Shown here in pieces: positions 43,097 through 51,631 of a stretch of 64,000 bases of DNA. The DNA comes from Aurantiacibacter marinus (GTDB lineage Bacteria > Pseudomonadota > Alphaproteobacteria > Sphingomonadales > Sphingomonadaceae): contig NZ_LDCP01000001.1 of the NCBI RefSeq assembly GCF_001021555.1, positions 186,001-250,000 on the forward strand, written 5' to 3'. The notes under the pieces were generated by a model, which did not search any database, had not been told where the DNA came from, and saw only the letters and a list, made by a program, of their open reading frames with translations. The position numbers and the translations under genes are program-made. Within the stretch, counting starts at the first letter, position 1. Each line of letters begins with the position of its first letter.

Positions 43097-44185
43097 ATGT
43101 TTGAAGAACTGAACCCGCAAAACTGGAATATCGGCTGGATCGAAATCGGCGAAGCCGCCGTTGTGCTTACCATCGCGATCGGGCTTGCCTGGCTGATCTA
43201 CCGGCTCGCCTTCGCCATCGTGCTCAAACTGGCAAGTACATCGGATTCGCCGATGGACGACATGCTTGTGCGGCGGATCCGCAGACCGATCAAATGGTCG
43301 CTGATTGCAATTGCGATCACAATCGCGGCGCAGATCGATCCCACGCTTGCAGACGTGTGGGAACCGCTGGGGCAGTTCCTGAGGCCTGCCCTGCTTGGCT
43401 GGATCGCCTATTCACTGATCAAAGCTTACACTGCAGCGATGGAAATGCGGATGGAGGCGGCGAGCGATCCGGTCGCGATACGCAGCCGCCGCACGCGCAT
43501 CGCGATTCTTTCGCGGACCGCGACGATTGCCATTATCGTCATCACCGTTGGCCTGATGCTGTTCACGATCCCGGCTGTGCAGACCATAGGGGCGACCTTG
43601 CTCGCGTCCGCCGGTCTTGCGGCGCTGGCCGTGGGTGCTGCCGCGCAGCCAGCCCTGAAATCGCTGATCGCAGGGTTGCAGATAGCCATTACAGAACCGT
43701 TGCGGCTGGGCGATCTGGTGGTGATCGAAGGGCATACGGGCCGGGTGGAGGAGATCCACATGGCATTTATCATCGTGCGCACCTGGGATGAACGTGCGGT
43801 GGTGGTGCCGACCGCGCAGGTGCTGGATTCCAGTTTCGAAAACTGGTCCCGCAAAAGCGAGATGCTCACCGGGCCTGTGTTCCTGCATCTTGATCCGGCG
43901 ACCCATGTGCCGCCCATCCGTGCGGAACTCGAACGCTTCGTCAAGGATCACGAACTGTGGGACGGGCGGACTGCTGCCGTTCTTATGACGGAAGCTTATC
44001 CCGAAAGCATAGAGCTGCGCATTTCAGTCAGCGCTTCCACCATTGCCAATGTCTTCAATCTGCGATGCGCAGTGCGCGAGCATATGCTGGATTGGCTGCG
44101 CGAAAACATGCCGGACGCGCTTATCCGCCACAGGCTGGAAGCACCTGGCGGCCACGCCAAAGCAGGCGAACCCAACGCGCCCTGA
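43097..44185 (+). CDS. MscS-family mechanosensitive ion channel
   Basis: 362 residues. Membrane spans near 20-42, 68-85, 95-112 and 140-160 lead into the pore-helix region TIGATLLASAGLAALAVGAAAQPALKSLIAGLQIA, rich in Gly/Ala as in MscS TM3. The beta domain follows with EPLRLGDLVVIEGHTGRVEEI and RAVVVPTAQVLDSSFENWSR. It releases solutes on osmotic downshift. It lies 54 bases after polA. A structured repeat (copy C) separates it from the convergent Cdc48-type gene. The window's last gene belongs to the same superfamily but is only distantly similar. Confidence 0.9.
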   Translation: MFEELNPQNWNIGWIEIGEAAVVLTIAIGLAWLIYRLAFAIVLKLASTSDSPMDDMLVRRIRRPIKWSLIAIAITIAAQIDPTLADVWEPLGQFLRPALLGWIAYSLIKAYTAAMEMRMEAASDPVAIRSRRTRIAILSRTATIAIIVITVGLMLFTIPAVQTIGATLLASAGLAALAVGAAAQPALKSLIAGLQIAITEPLRLGDLVVIEGHTGRVEEIHMAFIIVRTWDERAVVVPTAQVLDSSFENWSRKSEMLTGPVFLHLDPATHVPPIRAELERFVKDHELWDGRTAAVLMTEAYPESIELRISVSASTIANVFNLRCAVREHMLDWLRENMPDALIRHRLEAPGGHAKAGEPNAP

Positions 44186-44281
44186 GCCATGCTGCCGGGC
44201 GCGCGATAAGCCATCGCCTCGCGACTACTCCCTGAGACAATTTTGGATTCATGCGCAGCAAGCGTACGACAAAAGCCGAAT

Positions 44282-44371
44282 GGCCGCCCGGACCGGCCCC
44301 GCGGCCTGAACTTGTCCAGATGGAAGGAGCAGCAGGGAGGACGCTCCGGCGGATGCCGGAGCGCAAGACCC
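44282..44371 (+). repeat. interspersed structured repeat, copy C
   Basis: Starts CCGCCCGGACCGGCCCCGC (shared with copy B at 2066), then GGAGCAGCAGGGAGGAC, then a perfect hairpin: GCTCCGGC (44343-44350), GGAT loop, GCCGGAGC (44355-44362). Copy A has the same loop and flanks but the stem GAAGCGGC/GCCGCTTC, so four stem positions differ with pairing kept. It lies in the convergent gap between the mscS-like gene and the Cdc48-type gene. Confidence 0.65.
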
Positions 44372-46678
44372 CTAATGCTTTTCGTCGCGCGTTGATTTGA
44401 GCATATCGTCGGTCAGGAAGCCGATCGGACGCACTTCCATCGCGCGCGCTTTCAGCTCTCCCTTCATCTTCTTGTACTCTGCTTCCATCTTGGCAGTCAC
44501 GGTTGCACGGCTGTCCTTCATCGCTTCCACAAAGTCTTGGGCTGTCACATTCTTCGGAGCGCCCTCGGACCGCCGGATAGCGCTGAGGCCGGCGCGGCGC
44601 ACCACGTCTTCCAGATCCGCTCCGGTAAACCTCTCGGCCTCGGCAGCGATCTTGGTGAGATCGACATCATCAGCCAGCGGCATATTCTTGGTGTGAATTT
44701 TCAGGATATGGTTGCGGCCTGCCTCATCCGGCGCACCGACATAGACCAATTCGTCAAAGCGGCCAGGTCGCAGCAGGGCCGGATCCACCAGTGTCGGGCG
44801 GTTGGTCGCGCCGATAACCACGATGGACGACAGTTCTTCCATCCCGTCCATTTCGGCAAGGATGGTGTTGACCACGCGCGCCGTTACCTGCGGTTCGCCT
44901 GCGCCTGAACCGCGCGCGGGTACCAACGAATCGATTTCGTCGATGAACACGACGCACGGCGCAACGGCGCGGGCGCGGGCGAACATCTTGGCGATCTGCT
45001 GCTCGCTTTCGCCATACCATTTGCTGAGGAGGTCAGAGCTTTTCATCGAGATGAAATTGGCTTCCGCTTCCTTCGCAACAGCTTTCGCCAGCAAGGTCTT
45101 GCCGGTGCCGGGAGGGCCATAAAGCAGGAAGCCTTTCGCCGGACGAATGCCAATCGCTTCGAATGCCTGCGGGTTTTTCAGCGGCAGTTCGACGCCTTCT
45201 TTCAGCTTGTCGATGGCTTCATCGAGCCCGCCCAGATCGCTCCATCCGACGGTTGGAGCCTGCACCATCACTTCGCGCATGGCCGATGGTTGCACACGTT
45301 TAAGAGCTTCGCGGAAGTCGCCCTTTTCAACGCACAGCTCGTCCAGCACTTCGGGCGGAATTTCGCGCGCGTCGAGATCGATTTTCGGCATGATGCGGCG
45401 GACCGCTTCGATCGCAGCTTCACGCGTCAGTGCGGCAAGATCGGCACCGACAAAACCATGGGTGGAGCGGGCCAACTCCATCAGATCCACGCCTTCACCC
45501 AGCGGCATTCCGCGCGTGTGAATGGCAAGGATTTCGCGGCGGCCATTGTCATCGGGAACGCCGATAATGATTTCGCGGTCGAACCGGCCCGGCCTTCGCA
45601 GCGCCTCGTCGATGGCATCGGGACGATTGGTGGCGGCAATCACGACCAGATTGGCACGCGCGTGCAGCCCGTCCATCAGTGTCAGCAACTGTGCAACAAG
45701 GCGCTTTTCAGCTTCTCCCTGCACATTCTCGCGCTTGGGTGTGATGGAATCAATTTCGTCGATGAAGATGATCGCCGGCTGGCTGCGTTCGGCCTCTTCG
45801 AACACTTCGCGCAGCCGCTTTTCGCTTTCGCCATAGGCACTGCCCATGATTTCCGGCCCGTTGATAATGAAAAACTCGGCATCGGATTCGTTCGCAACGG
45901 CCTGCGCCAGACGTGTCTTGCCAGTGCCCGGAGGGCCATGCAGCAACACGCCCTTGGGCGGATCGACGCCAAGACGGGTGAACAGTTCGGGATAGCGCAG
46001 CGGCAGTTCCACCATTTCGCGCAATTGTTTTATGGTGTCTTCCATGCCGCCGACATCATCGTAATTGATCATGCCGCGTGCATCGCGGGGTTCTTCGAAT
46101 TCGGCGCGCAGTTCGACTTCGGTGTTTTCGTCGATATGGACGATGCCCTTGGGTGTGGTCGACACAACCTGCAGGCGAATTTGTGTGAGCGCATAGGCAG
46201 GTGCGTTGAACATGCGGCGCACTTCGGCGGGCACGTTCTGCACCGGCTGCTGGCCATGCGTTGCTACAAGATCGCCGGCAGTCAGGGGCTTCTTGAAGAA
46301 CACGCGCTTCAGCGCTTCGGTCGGGCCTTGCAGGCGCATTTCGCGCTGCGAAGGTGCAAACACCACGCGTGTCGCAGGCTTGCTTGTCGCGCGGCGCACG
46401 ATGACATGTTCGCCGGACGATGTTTCGGCGTTGCCGCGCTGCAACCCGTCCAACCGAATTACATCGAGGGCTTCGTCCTCGTCATAGGCAGCGGCAGCAA
46501 TGGCAACGGTGACACGCTTACCTTCGATCTCGACGAAATCGCCTTCGGTAATCCCAAGCGTCTGAAAGGCGCTGCGCGGCATACGAACCACGCCCCGCCC
46601 CGACTCTTCCTGCCGCGCCGCAGCCACTTGCAATCTTACCGTGCCCGTTTCGATGTCTGCGCTTGCGTCTTCAGCCAT
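44372..46678 (-). CDS. Cdc48/VAT-type double AAA ATPase
   Basis: 768 residues from MAEDASADIETG, with AAGGA 12 bases upstream. An N-terminal substrate domain (double-psi barrel type, about 10-190) precedes two AAA modules. D1 has Walker A GPPGTGKT (248-255) and Walker B IIFIDEID (303-309). D2 has Walker A GPPGTGKT (521-528) and Walker B VVFIDEID (576-583), plus aromatic-hydrophobic pore loop sequence SKWYGESEQQ. This is the archaeal/eukaryotic Cdc48 (p97) architecture, an unfoldase/segregase; it is present in some bacteria but not universal. No partner gene is adjacent. Expression from its own promoter is likely. Confidence 0.92.
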   Translation of the reverse strand: MAEDASADIETGTVRLQVAAARQEESGRGVVRMPRSAFQTLGITEGDFVEIEGKRVTVAIAAAAYDEDEALDVIRLDGLQRGNAETSSGEHVIVRRATSKPATRVVFAPSQREMRLQGPTEALKRVFFKKPLTAGDLVATHGQQPVQNVPAEVRRMFNAPAYALTQIRLQVVSTTPKGIVHIDENTEVELRAEFEEPRDARGMINYDDVGGMEDTIKQLREMVELPLRYPELFTRLGVDPPKGVLLHGPPGTGKTRLAQAVANESDAEFFIINGPEIMGSAYGESEKRLREVFEEAERSQPAIIFIDEIDSITPKRENVQGEAEKRLVAQLLTLMDGLHARANLVVIAATNRPDAIDEALRRPGRFDREIIIGVPDDNGRREILAIHTRGMPLGEGVDLMELARSTHGFVGADLAALTREAAIEAVRRIMPKIDLDAREIPPEVLDELCVEKGDFREALKRVQPSAMREVMVQAPTVGWSDLGGLDEAIDKLKEGVELPLKNPQAFEAIGIRPAKGFLLYGPPGTGKTLLAKAVAKEAEANFISMKSSDLLSKWYGESEQQIAKMFARARAVAPCVVFIDEIDSLVPARGSGAGEPQVTARVVNTILAEMDGMEELSSIVVIGATNRPTLVDPALLRPGRFDELVYVGAPDEAGRNHILKIHTKNMPLADDVDLTKIAAEAERFTGADLEDVVRRAGLSAIRRSEGAPKNVTAQDFVEAMKDSRATVTAKMEAEYKKMKGELKARAMEVRPIGFLTDDMLKSTRDEKH

Positions 46679-46784
46679 GTATCGCCCAATCCTTGTGTCA
46701 AACAATTGAACCGGGAACCTAGGTAGCCATCCGGCCTATTACAAACCACCGGGCGACATCATGGTGCCGCAGGCAGGCAGAAAT

Positions 46785-46935
46785 CGGACAAGAAAAAAGG
46801 CCCGGTCGAAGCCGACCGGGCCTTGGAAGTTTTGGGAGAGGATGCCTGAAAGGCAAGGAGAGATATGCTGGGAGAACGTTCATTTCGCAAGTGCGAAAAG
46901 AGCAATCTATGTTGCAAATAGCGCAACAGAATTAT
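46785..46935 (-). ncRNA. candidate small RNA
   Basis: No credible reading frame, but a perfect terminator on the minus strand (46793-46822: GGCCCGGTCG/CGACCGGGCC, loop GCTT, six T) that serves no annotated gene. Just before it, also on the minus strand, are TTCGC/GCGAA and TGCC/GGCA hairpins and the single-stranded motifs CTCTCCTTGCC and CATCCTCTCCC, which are complementary to Shine-Dalgarno sequences. Such CU-rich loops are typical of alphaproteobacterial trans-acting sRNAs. The 5' end is not defined. Confidence 0.4.
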
Positions 46936-46947
46936 GCAGGCATTGAA

Positions 46948-46974
46948 TTGTATGGCTTTTTGGTCGCCATACAA
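46948..46974. promoter_or_regulatory. 9-bp perfect dyad upstream of scoA
   Basis: TTGTATGGC (46948-46956) and GCCATACAA (46966-46974) with a 9-base spacer. It lies between the candidate sRNA and the scoA gene, and could be an operator for either or a hairpin in the sRNA 5' part. Confidence 0.4.
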
Positions 46975-47119
46975 AGCCAACCGGGTCTCGAATTGAAACC
47001 GGAAACGCTGATTTCCCGAAGCATATGCCGCGCTGCAGCATTGATTCGAACGGGGTGACAATCGGGGCGCCAGCTTCTAATCGCCAAAAGGAACGCAGTT
47101 AGCCGCCAAAGGATCTTTG

Positions 47120-47839
47120 ATGCAGAAGCTTTTTCCCGATGCCGCCGCCGCCCTCGACGGAATATTGCATGATGACATGCTGATCGCAGCGGGCGGCTTT
47201 GGCCTGTGCGGCATCCCTGAACGGCTGCTTGGTGCAATACAGGACAGCGGAGTGAAAAACCTGACCTTCGCCAGCAACAATGCCGGAATCGACAATGAAG
47301 GTATCGGCAAGCTGCTGCGCACGCGGCAGGTCAGCAAGATGATCTCCAGTTATGTCGGCGAGAACAAGGAATTTGAACGCCAATATCTCGCCGGAGAGCT
47401 GGAGGTGGAATTCTGCCCCCAAGGTACGCTGGCAGAACGCATGCGCGCAGGCGGGGCGGGCATTCCCGGCTTCTACACCAAGACCGGCGTTGGCACGCAG
47501 GTTGCCGAGGGCAAGGAAGTGAAGTCTTTTGAAGGCCCTAATGGACCCGAAGACTATATCCTCGAACACGGCATATTTGCTGACCTTTCCATCATAAAAG
47601 CATGGAAGGCGGATGAAACGGGCAATCTGATGTTCCGCAAGACGGCGCGCAATTTCAATCAGCCTGCCGCCACCTGCGGCAAGATTTGCGTGGTGGAAGT
47701 GGAAGAAGTGGTGCCCGCAGGCGCGCTCGATCCCGATTGCATCCATCTGCCCGGCGTCTTTGTCCAGCGCATGGTCGTGGGCGCACCGTACGACAAGAAA
47801 ATCGAGTTCACGACCACCCGCGCACGGCAGGCGGCGTAA
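47120..47839 (+). CDS. 3-oxoacid CoA-transferase subunit A
   Basis: 239 residues, ATG with AAAGGA 8 bases upstream. Family blocks: the glycine-rich CoA-site GGFGLCGIPERLL, LTFASNNAGIDNEGIG, CPQGTLAERMRAGGAGIPGF and FFTKTGVGT-like FYTKTGVGTQ. Subunit A pairs with subunit B (48696-49346) to move CoA between succinyl-CoA or acetyl-CoA and 3-oxoacids such as acetoacetate, in ketone-body and branched-chain use. An unrelated lipoprotein gene separates the two subunits. Substrate type (SCOT versus AtoDA) cannot be decided here. Confidence 0.92.
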   Translation: MQKLFPDAAAALDGILHDDMLIAAGGFGLCGIPERLLGAIQDSGVKNLTFASNNAGIDNEGIGKLLRTRQVSKMISSYVGENKEFERQYLAGELEVEFCPQGTLAERMRAGGAGIPGFYTKTGVGTQVAEGKEVKSFEGPNGPEDYILEHGIFADLSIIKAWKADETGNLMFRKTARNFNQPAATCGKICVVEVEEVVPAGALDPDCIHLPGVFVQRMVVGAPYDKKIEFTTTRARQAA

Positions 47840-47879
47840 TGCTGGGGCGCGGCACATCGAGGTGCGCCAATTGAGTTTC

Positions 47880-48683
47880 ATGCGCGCGCCTTTCATCCGG
47901 GCAATTGTGCTGATTGCCGCAGCGGTCAGCCTGCAAGGATGCGTGCTTGCCGCAGCAGCCGTGCCGCTGCTCGCGACAGGTGCAGTCGTGCGCAATGCGG
48001 TTACCGGGGAACGGACACGGCAGGCGATCGCCGAAGGCAATGCAATCGACCCCGATAGCATCGCGGTGGCATCATTGGGGCAATATGCCCTGGTGGAGGG
48101 CAGTTTGCTTCCCGCACCTGTTGCCGCTGCGCCCATTGATGGCCCGTTTGGCGAATTGCGTATGCATGCCCTGGCCGCGCTGGCTGCCGGTATGGACGGG
48201 CAGTTTTCCGCGCTCCTCGCCAATCCGGCCAGTCTGCAACCCACGCGCTCACAATGCGAAGCCGGAGTGCCAGCGATCCTGATCGATCTGGATCCGATAG
48301 GCGGGCTTGTCCAACTGTCTGGAACGAATGCGCAGAATTCTCCGCTCGTTCCCCTGCTTGATGCATTACGCCGCGAAGGCGTGGCGGTCGCGTGGATCAC
48401 CGACCGGGAGCCGCAGGATGCAGGCGCAATCCGTCAGCGACTGCTTGAAACGCGTCTTGATCCAACTGCCCGCGACCCGCTGTTCGTGCAGCGCTATCCT
48501 GGCGAGCTGAAGCAGTCGCGCCGGCAGGCCCTGCTTGAAACCCATTGTCCGATTGCCATCGCGGGCGACGACGTGCGCGATTTTGATGATCTGTATTTGT
48601 ATCTGATCGACCCATCCTCTGCTGGCGGCCTTGAGCCGATGATCGGCGATGGATGGTTTCTTATCCCCAATCCGCTCGACTGA
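47880..48683 (+). CDS. HAD-superfamily lipoprotein, acid-phosphatase-like
   Basis: 267 residues. Signal MRAPFIRAIVLIAAAVSLQGC with lipobox LQGC (C21), then an Ala-rich stretch. The HAD motifs can be traced: ILIDLDPIG with Asp136/Asp138, WITDRE with Thr174, a Lys/Arg region (KQSRRQALLE) and AGDDVRDFDD. The layout resembles lipoprotein acid phosphatases of the class C type, but motif I is unusual because Pro follows the second Asp. It sits between the two CoA-transferase subunit genes with 40 and 12 bases of spacing, all co-oriented. Its role is unknown. Confidence 0.65.
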   Translation: MRAPFIRAIVLIAAAVSLQGCVLAAAAVPLLATGAVVRNAVTGERTRQAIAEGNAIDPDSIAVASLGQYALVEGSLLPAPVAAAPIDGPFGELRMHALAALAAGMDGQFSALLANPASLQPTRSQCEAGVPAILIDLDPIGGLVQLSGTNAQNSPLVPLLDALRREGVAVAWITDREPQDAGAIRQRLLETRLDPTARDPLFVQRYPGELKQSRRQALLETHCPIAIAGDDVRDFDDLYLYLIDPSSAGGLEPMIGDGWFLIPNPLD

Positions 48684-48695
48684 AGGAAATATTGT

Positions 48696-49346
48696 ATGTC
48701 CGAAGAATCGCATGGCTGGACCCGCGATCAAATGGCCGCCCGCGCCGCGCAGGAGCTGGAGGATGGCTATTACGTCAATCTTGGCATCGGCATCCCCACC
48801 TTGGTCGCCAACCACATACCCGAAGGAATGCAGGTCACGCTCCAGAGCGAGAACGGCATGCTCGGCATCGGCCCTTTCCCATATGAAGGCGAGGAAGATG
48901 CGGACCTGATCAACGCGGGCAAGCAGACCATCAGCGAGCTTCCGCACAGTGCCTATTTCGACAGCGCGACCAGCTTCGGCATGATCCGCGGCGGGCATAT
49001 CGACCTTACTGTCCTGGGCGCGATGGAAGTGGCGCAGAATGGCGACATCGCCAATTGGATGATCCCGGGCAAGATGGTGAAAGGCATGGGCGGCGCGATG
49101 GATCTGGTCGCAGGCGTCAAAAAGATCATCGTGGTGATGGAGCACACCAGCAAGCACGGTGACCCCAAATTTATTCCCGAATGCACCCTGCCACTGACCG
49201 GCACCAATGTGGTCGACATGATCATCACCGATCTCGCGGTATTCCGCCGTCCCGATCATGACAGCCCGTTCAAGCTGGTGGAAATGGCACCCGGTGTGAC
49301 GGCGGAGGAAGTCGCGGAGAAAACCACTGCGCATTATGTGAGCTGA
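48696..49346 (+). CDS. 3-oxoacid CoA-transferase subunit B
   Basis: 216 residues. The catalytic glutamate that forms the covalent CoA thioester is Glu52 in [11 protein letters not shown]. Other blocks: [39 protein letters not shown] and [19 protein letters not shown]. It forms the enzyme with subunit A encoded at 47120-47839. AAGGAA lies 10 bases before the ATG. The GST gene follows 5 bases later. Confidence 0.95.
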   Translation: MSEESHGWTRDQMAARAAQELEDGYYVNLGIGIPTLVANHIPEGMQVTLQSENGMLGIGPFPYEGEEDADLINAGKQTISELPHSAYFDSATSFGMIRGGHIDLTVLGAMEVAQNGDIANWMIPGKMVKGMGGAMDLVAGVKKIIVVMEHTSKHGDPKFIPECTLPLTGTNVVDMIITDLAVFRRPDHDSPFKLVEMAPGVTAEEVAEKTTAHYVS

Positions 49347-49351
49347 GATCC

Positions 49352-50062
49352 GTGTCCGGCTACACCCTCATCACTGCCAATCGGAACTACTCCAGCTGGA
49401 GCCTGCGCCCATGGGTTCTGATGAAGGCGCTGGGCATTCCCTTTGCCGACCGGATCGAGCCGTTTGCAAGCGCTGTGAACTACGACGAGTTTCGCGCTTT
49501 CTCCCCGACCGGACAGGTGCCGGTGCTTTTGGATAGTGAGCAAACCGTGTGGGATTCGCTCGGCATCGTGCTCTATCTGGCGGAGCGGCATGACGGGGTC
49601 TGGCCGATAGACGAGGCCGCGCGGGCCTTTGCCATGTGCGGCACAGCAGAAATGCACGGCGGTTTCTCTGCGATACGCAATCAGTGCCCCATGAATGTGG
49701 GCGTGCGCGTGCGCATGGGCCCGCACGACGCGGCGCTGAACAAGGATGTGGCGCGGCTGACAGAGCTGTTCGAGGAAGGGCTGGAGCGCTTTGGCGGGCC
49801 ATGGCTGGCCGGGCCGGACTTCACCGCGCTCGATGCGTTCTTCGCGCCGGTGGCATTCCGCGTCCGGTCACATGGACTCGACGTTGGTAAAGGCCAGGCG
49901 TGGGTGGACCACATCCTCGCGCATCCGGCGATGCGGCAATGGGAAGCCGAGGCATTGGCGGAAGACTGGCGTGAGCCGAGCCATGAGACCGAGATTGGCG
50001 AGAGCGGCGAGCTGATCGAGGATTTCCGGACAGGCCCACGCGGCTTACCAGAAGCGGGTTGA
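49352..50062 (+). CDS. glutathione S-transferase family protein
   Basis: 236 residues; GTG start just after the CoA-transferase gene, so probably co-transcribed. N-terminal thioredoxin-fold domain: ITANRNYSSWSLRPWVLMKAL with a Ser-rich active-site loop, FSPTGQVPVLLDS with the cis-Pro, and VWDSLGIVLYLAE at the glutathione site. The all-helical C-terminal domain includes GGPWLAGPDFTALDAFFAPV. It may conjugate or isomerise small electrophiles; a specific substrate is not evident. The tail after WREPSHETE is extended and polar. Confidence 0.85.
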   Translation: MSGYTLITANRNYSSWSLRPWVLMKALGIPFADRIEPFASAVNYDEFRAFSPTGQVPVLLDSEQTVWDSLGIVLYLAERHDGVWPIDEAARAFAMCGTAEMHGGFSAIRNQCPMNVGVRVRMGPHDAALNKDVARLTELFEEGLERFGGPWLAGPDFTALDAFFAPVAFRVRSHGLDVGKGQAWVDHILAHPAMRQWEAEALAEDWREPSHETEIGESGELIEDFRTGPRGLPEAG

Positions 50063-50080
50063 CTCCCCAGCCGTTCCCGT

Positions 50081-50102
50081 TATTTCTGAATTTACAGAAA
50101 TA
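50081..50102 (+). promoter_or_regulatory. palindromic operator, copy 1 (before gbsR/marR-like gene)
   Basis: TATTTCTG, AATTTA, CAGAAATA: a perfect 8-bp inverted repeat with a 6-base spacer, 20 bases before the TTG start of the regulator gene. A nearly identical site is found at 50730-50750. Probably an autoregulatory site of this regulator. Confidence 0.65.
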
Positions 50103-50122
50103 GAAAAAGGCGGCACCGAGTC

Positions 50123-50677
50123 TTGAAAGTCACAGACATCCCAGAGGCCGAAGCCTTCATTCTCCATTGGGGGGAAATGGGCACCCATTGGGGCGTGAAC
50201 CGCTCGGTCAGCCAGATCCATGCTTTGCTTTATCTCAGCGACCGCCCGTTGAATGCGGAGGAAATCTGCGAGACGCTGGGCTTGGCGCGCAGCAATGTAT
50301 CTACCGGGCTCAAGGAATTGCAGGGTTATGCCATCGTAAAGCGCACCCATGTGATCGGCGACCGGCGGGACCACTTCACTGCCGAAACCGATCTGTGGGA
50401 CATGCTGATGAAGATCGCGGTGGAGCGCAAGAAGCGCGAGATCGACCCGACTATCGCGGTACTGGCAGAGCTTTCCGACAAGCTGCAGGGCCGCAAGGAT
50501 GTGCCTGCCCATATTCGCGAGCGGATTGGCCGGATGCACCAGTTCCTCGGCACTCTGGGCGGCTGGTATGATGACGTGCGCCGCCTGCCAAAATCGACGC
50601 TGGTCTCGCTGATGAAGATGGGCGGCAAAGTCGCGCGCTTCATCCCGTCTCGCGGCACCAAACCGACCAAGCACTAA
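50123..50677 (+). CDS. GbsR/MarR-type winged-helix regulator
   Basis: 184 residues from a TTG codon (MKVTDIPEAEAFILHWGEMG). A winged-helix domain is visible: HWGVNRSVSQIHALLYLSDR, then LNAEEICETLGLARSNVSTGLKELQGY as the recognition helix, and the wing KRTHVIGDRRDHFTAE. The C-terminal helices likely dimerise. GbsR-like MarR proteins respond to small ligands such as choline in Bacillus; the ligand here is unknown. The two membrane-protein genes downstream are probably its targets. TTG is the first start after the palindrome and no ATG is nearer. Confidence 0.85.
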   Translation: MKVTDIPEAEAFILHWGEMGTHWGVNRSVSQIHALLYLSDRPLNAEEICETLGLARSNVSTGLKELQGYAIVKRTHVIGDRRDHFTAETDLWDMLMKIAVERKKREIDPTIAVLAELSDKLQGRKDVPAHIRERIGRMHQFLGTLGGWYDDVRRLPKSTLVSLMKMGGKVARFIPSRGTKPTKH

Positions 50678-50701
50678 GACCTCAATCGAAAGGACTGGCA
50701 A

Positions 50702-51241
50702 ATGACAATCCAGCCGAACTCCGACCAGGTATTTCTTAATTTACAGAAATCACAGGCACTCGCGAAGCCTTCGTGCATCGTGGCCCTCTTGCGCGCGGTC
50801 GCTGCGGGGACGCTGGTGGGCGGCGGGCCTTTCACGGTGGTTACCATCCTTGTCGCCCTGGACCTCGGCCCGTCGAATGATGTCCTTTCACGCCTCACGC
50901 TGGCGTTTGCACCGATCGTGATTGCCGTGCCGCTTGTCCTCGCCGGAATGCTGATGATCGGGCTTCCGACCACACGAATACTTCGTGCGCGCCGCGCCGA
51001 AAGGCTCAAGGCCTACCTCGCCGTCGGGGCGTTAGGCGGAGTGCTCTTCGGACTGATCGCGACAGCGTTTTACGGCGATAGTGTGGGTTGGGAGGCCCTC
51101 GGAATATTCGGAGCTGCCGGACTAGTTGCGGGGCTCACAGCGAGCTTCGTGTGGGCAAGGCACCGAATGCGGCTGCTCTCGGATGCAAATACGCCGCAAC
51201 CAGAACCCCGCACCAACCCAATTCACGACCTTCTGTTTTGA
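50702..51241 (+). CDS. hypothetical four-span membrane protein
   Basis: 179 residues, start MTIQPNSDQVFLNL with GAAAGGA 7 bases upstream. Four hydrophobic spans: AAGTLVGGGPFTVVTILVAL, FAPIVIAVPLVLAGMLMIG, AYLAVGALGGVLFGLIATAF and LGIFGAAGLVAGLTASFVWA. No family match that I recognise. It follows the regulator gene by 24 bases and carries a copy of the regulator's palindrome inside its first codons (50730-50750). A later internal start beyond the palindrome is possible but lacks a ribosome site. Confidence 0.65.
   Translation: MTIQPNSDQVFLNLQKSQALAKPSCIVALLRAVAAGTLVGGGPFTVVTILVALDLGPSNDVLSRLTLAFAPIVIAVPLVLAGMLMIGLPTTRILRARRAERLKAYLAVGALGGVLFGLIATAFYGDSVGWEALGIFGAAGLVAGLTASFVWARHRMRLLSDANTPQPEPRTNPIHDLLF
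50730..50750 (+). promoter_or_regulatory. palindromic operator, copy 2 (inside the following gene)
   Basis: TATTTCT, TAATTTA, CAGAAAT, differing from copy 1 at only one arm base. It falls in codons about 10-17 of the membrane-protein gene that follows the regulator. This could be a roadblock site or a second promoter-operator. Confidence 0.55.
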
Positions 51242-51256
51242 GCAAGGAGACGAACA

Positions 51257-51631
51257 ATGATCGAAGCCAGCTATTTCGCCTATCTCGTGATCGCCATCGG
51301 CATGACCGGTTGGGTCGCCCGCACTCTCAGCACCAATGGCGAAGTGTTCCTGATCGATTGCTTCGGCCATGATGAACTTTTGGCGCGCAGCACCAATCAC
51401 CTGCTGGTGGTGGGGTTCTACCTCGTCAACATCGGTTTCATCCTGCTGACCATCAGCCTTGGCGCAGAGCCGGAGACCTATGCCGAGGCGATCCGCTTCG
51501 TCGCGACCAAGGTAGGGCTGGCGGTACTGGTCCTGGGCTTCTGGCACTTCTTCAATATGCACGCGATAGCCAGGTTTGGCGGCAAGGTCGGGCGCTGGGT
51601 GCGAGAGAACAAGGACGGCGTGCCTGCCTGA
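51257..51631 (+). CDS. hypothetical three-span membrane protein
   Basis: 124 residues with AAGGAGA before the ATG. Three spans: YFAYLVIAIGMTGWVAR, STNHLLVVGFYLVNIGFILLTI and FVATKVGLAVLVLGFWHFFNMHAIA. His and Asp residues in and beside spans (FGHDELL, HFFNMHAIARFG) could bind a metal, but no family motif is recognised. It is 15 bases downstream of the preceding gene, so it is the third gene of the regulator operon. Confidence 0.65.
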   Translation: MIEASYFAYLVIAIGMTGWVARTLSTNGEVFLIDCFGHDELLARSTNHLLVVGFYLVNIGFILLTISLGAEPETYAEAIRFVATKVGLAVLVLGFWHFFNMHAIARFGGKVGRWVRENKDGVPA

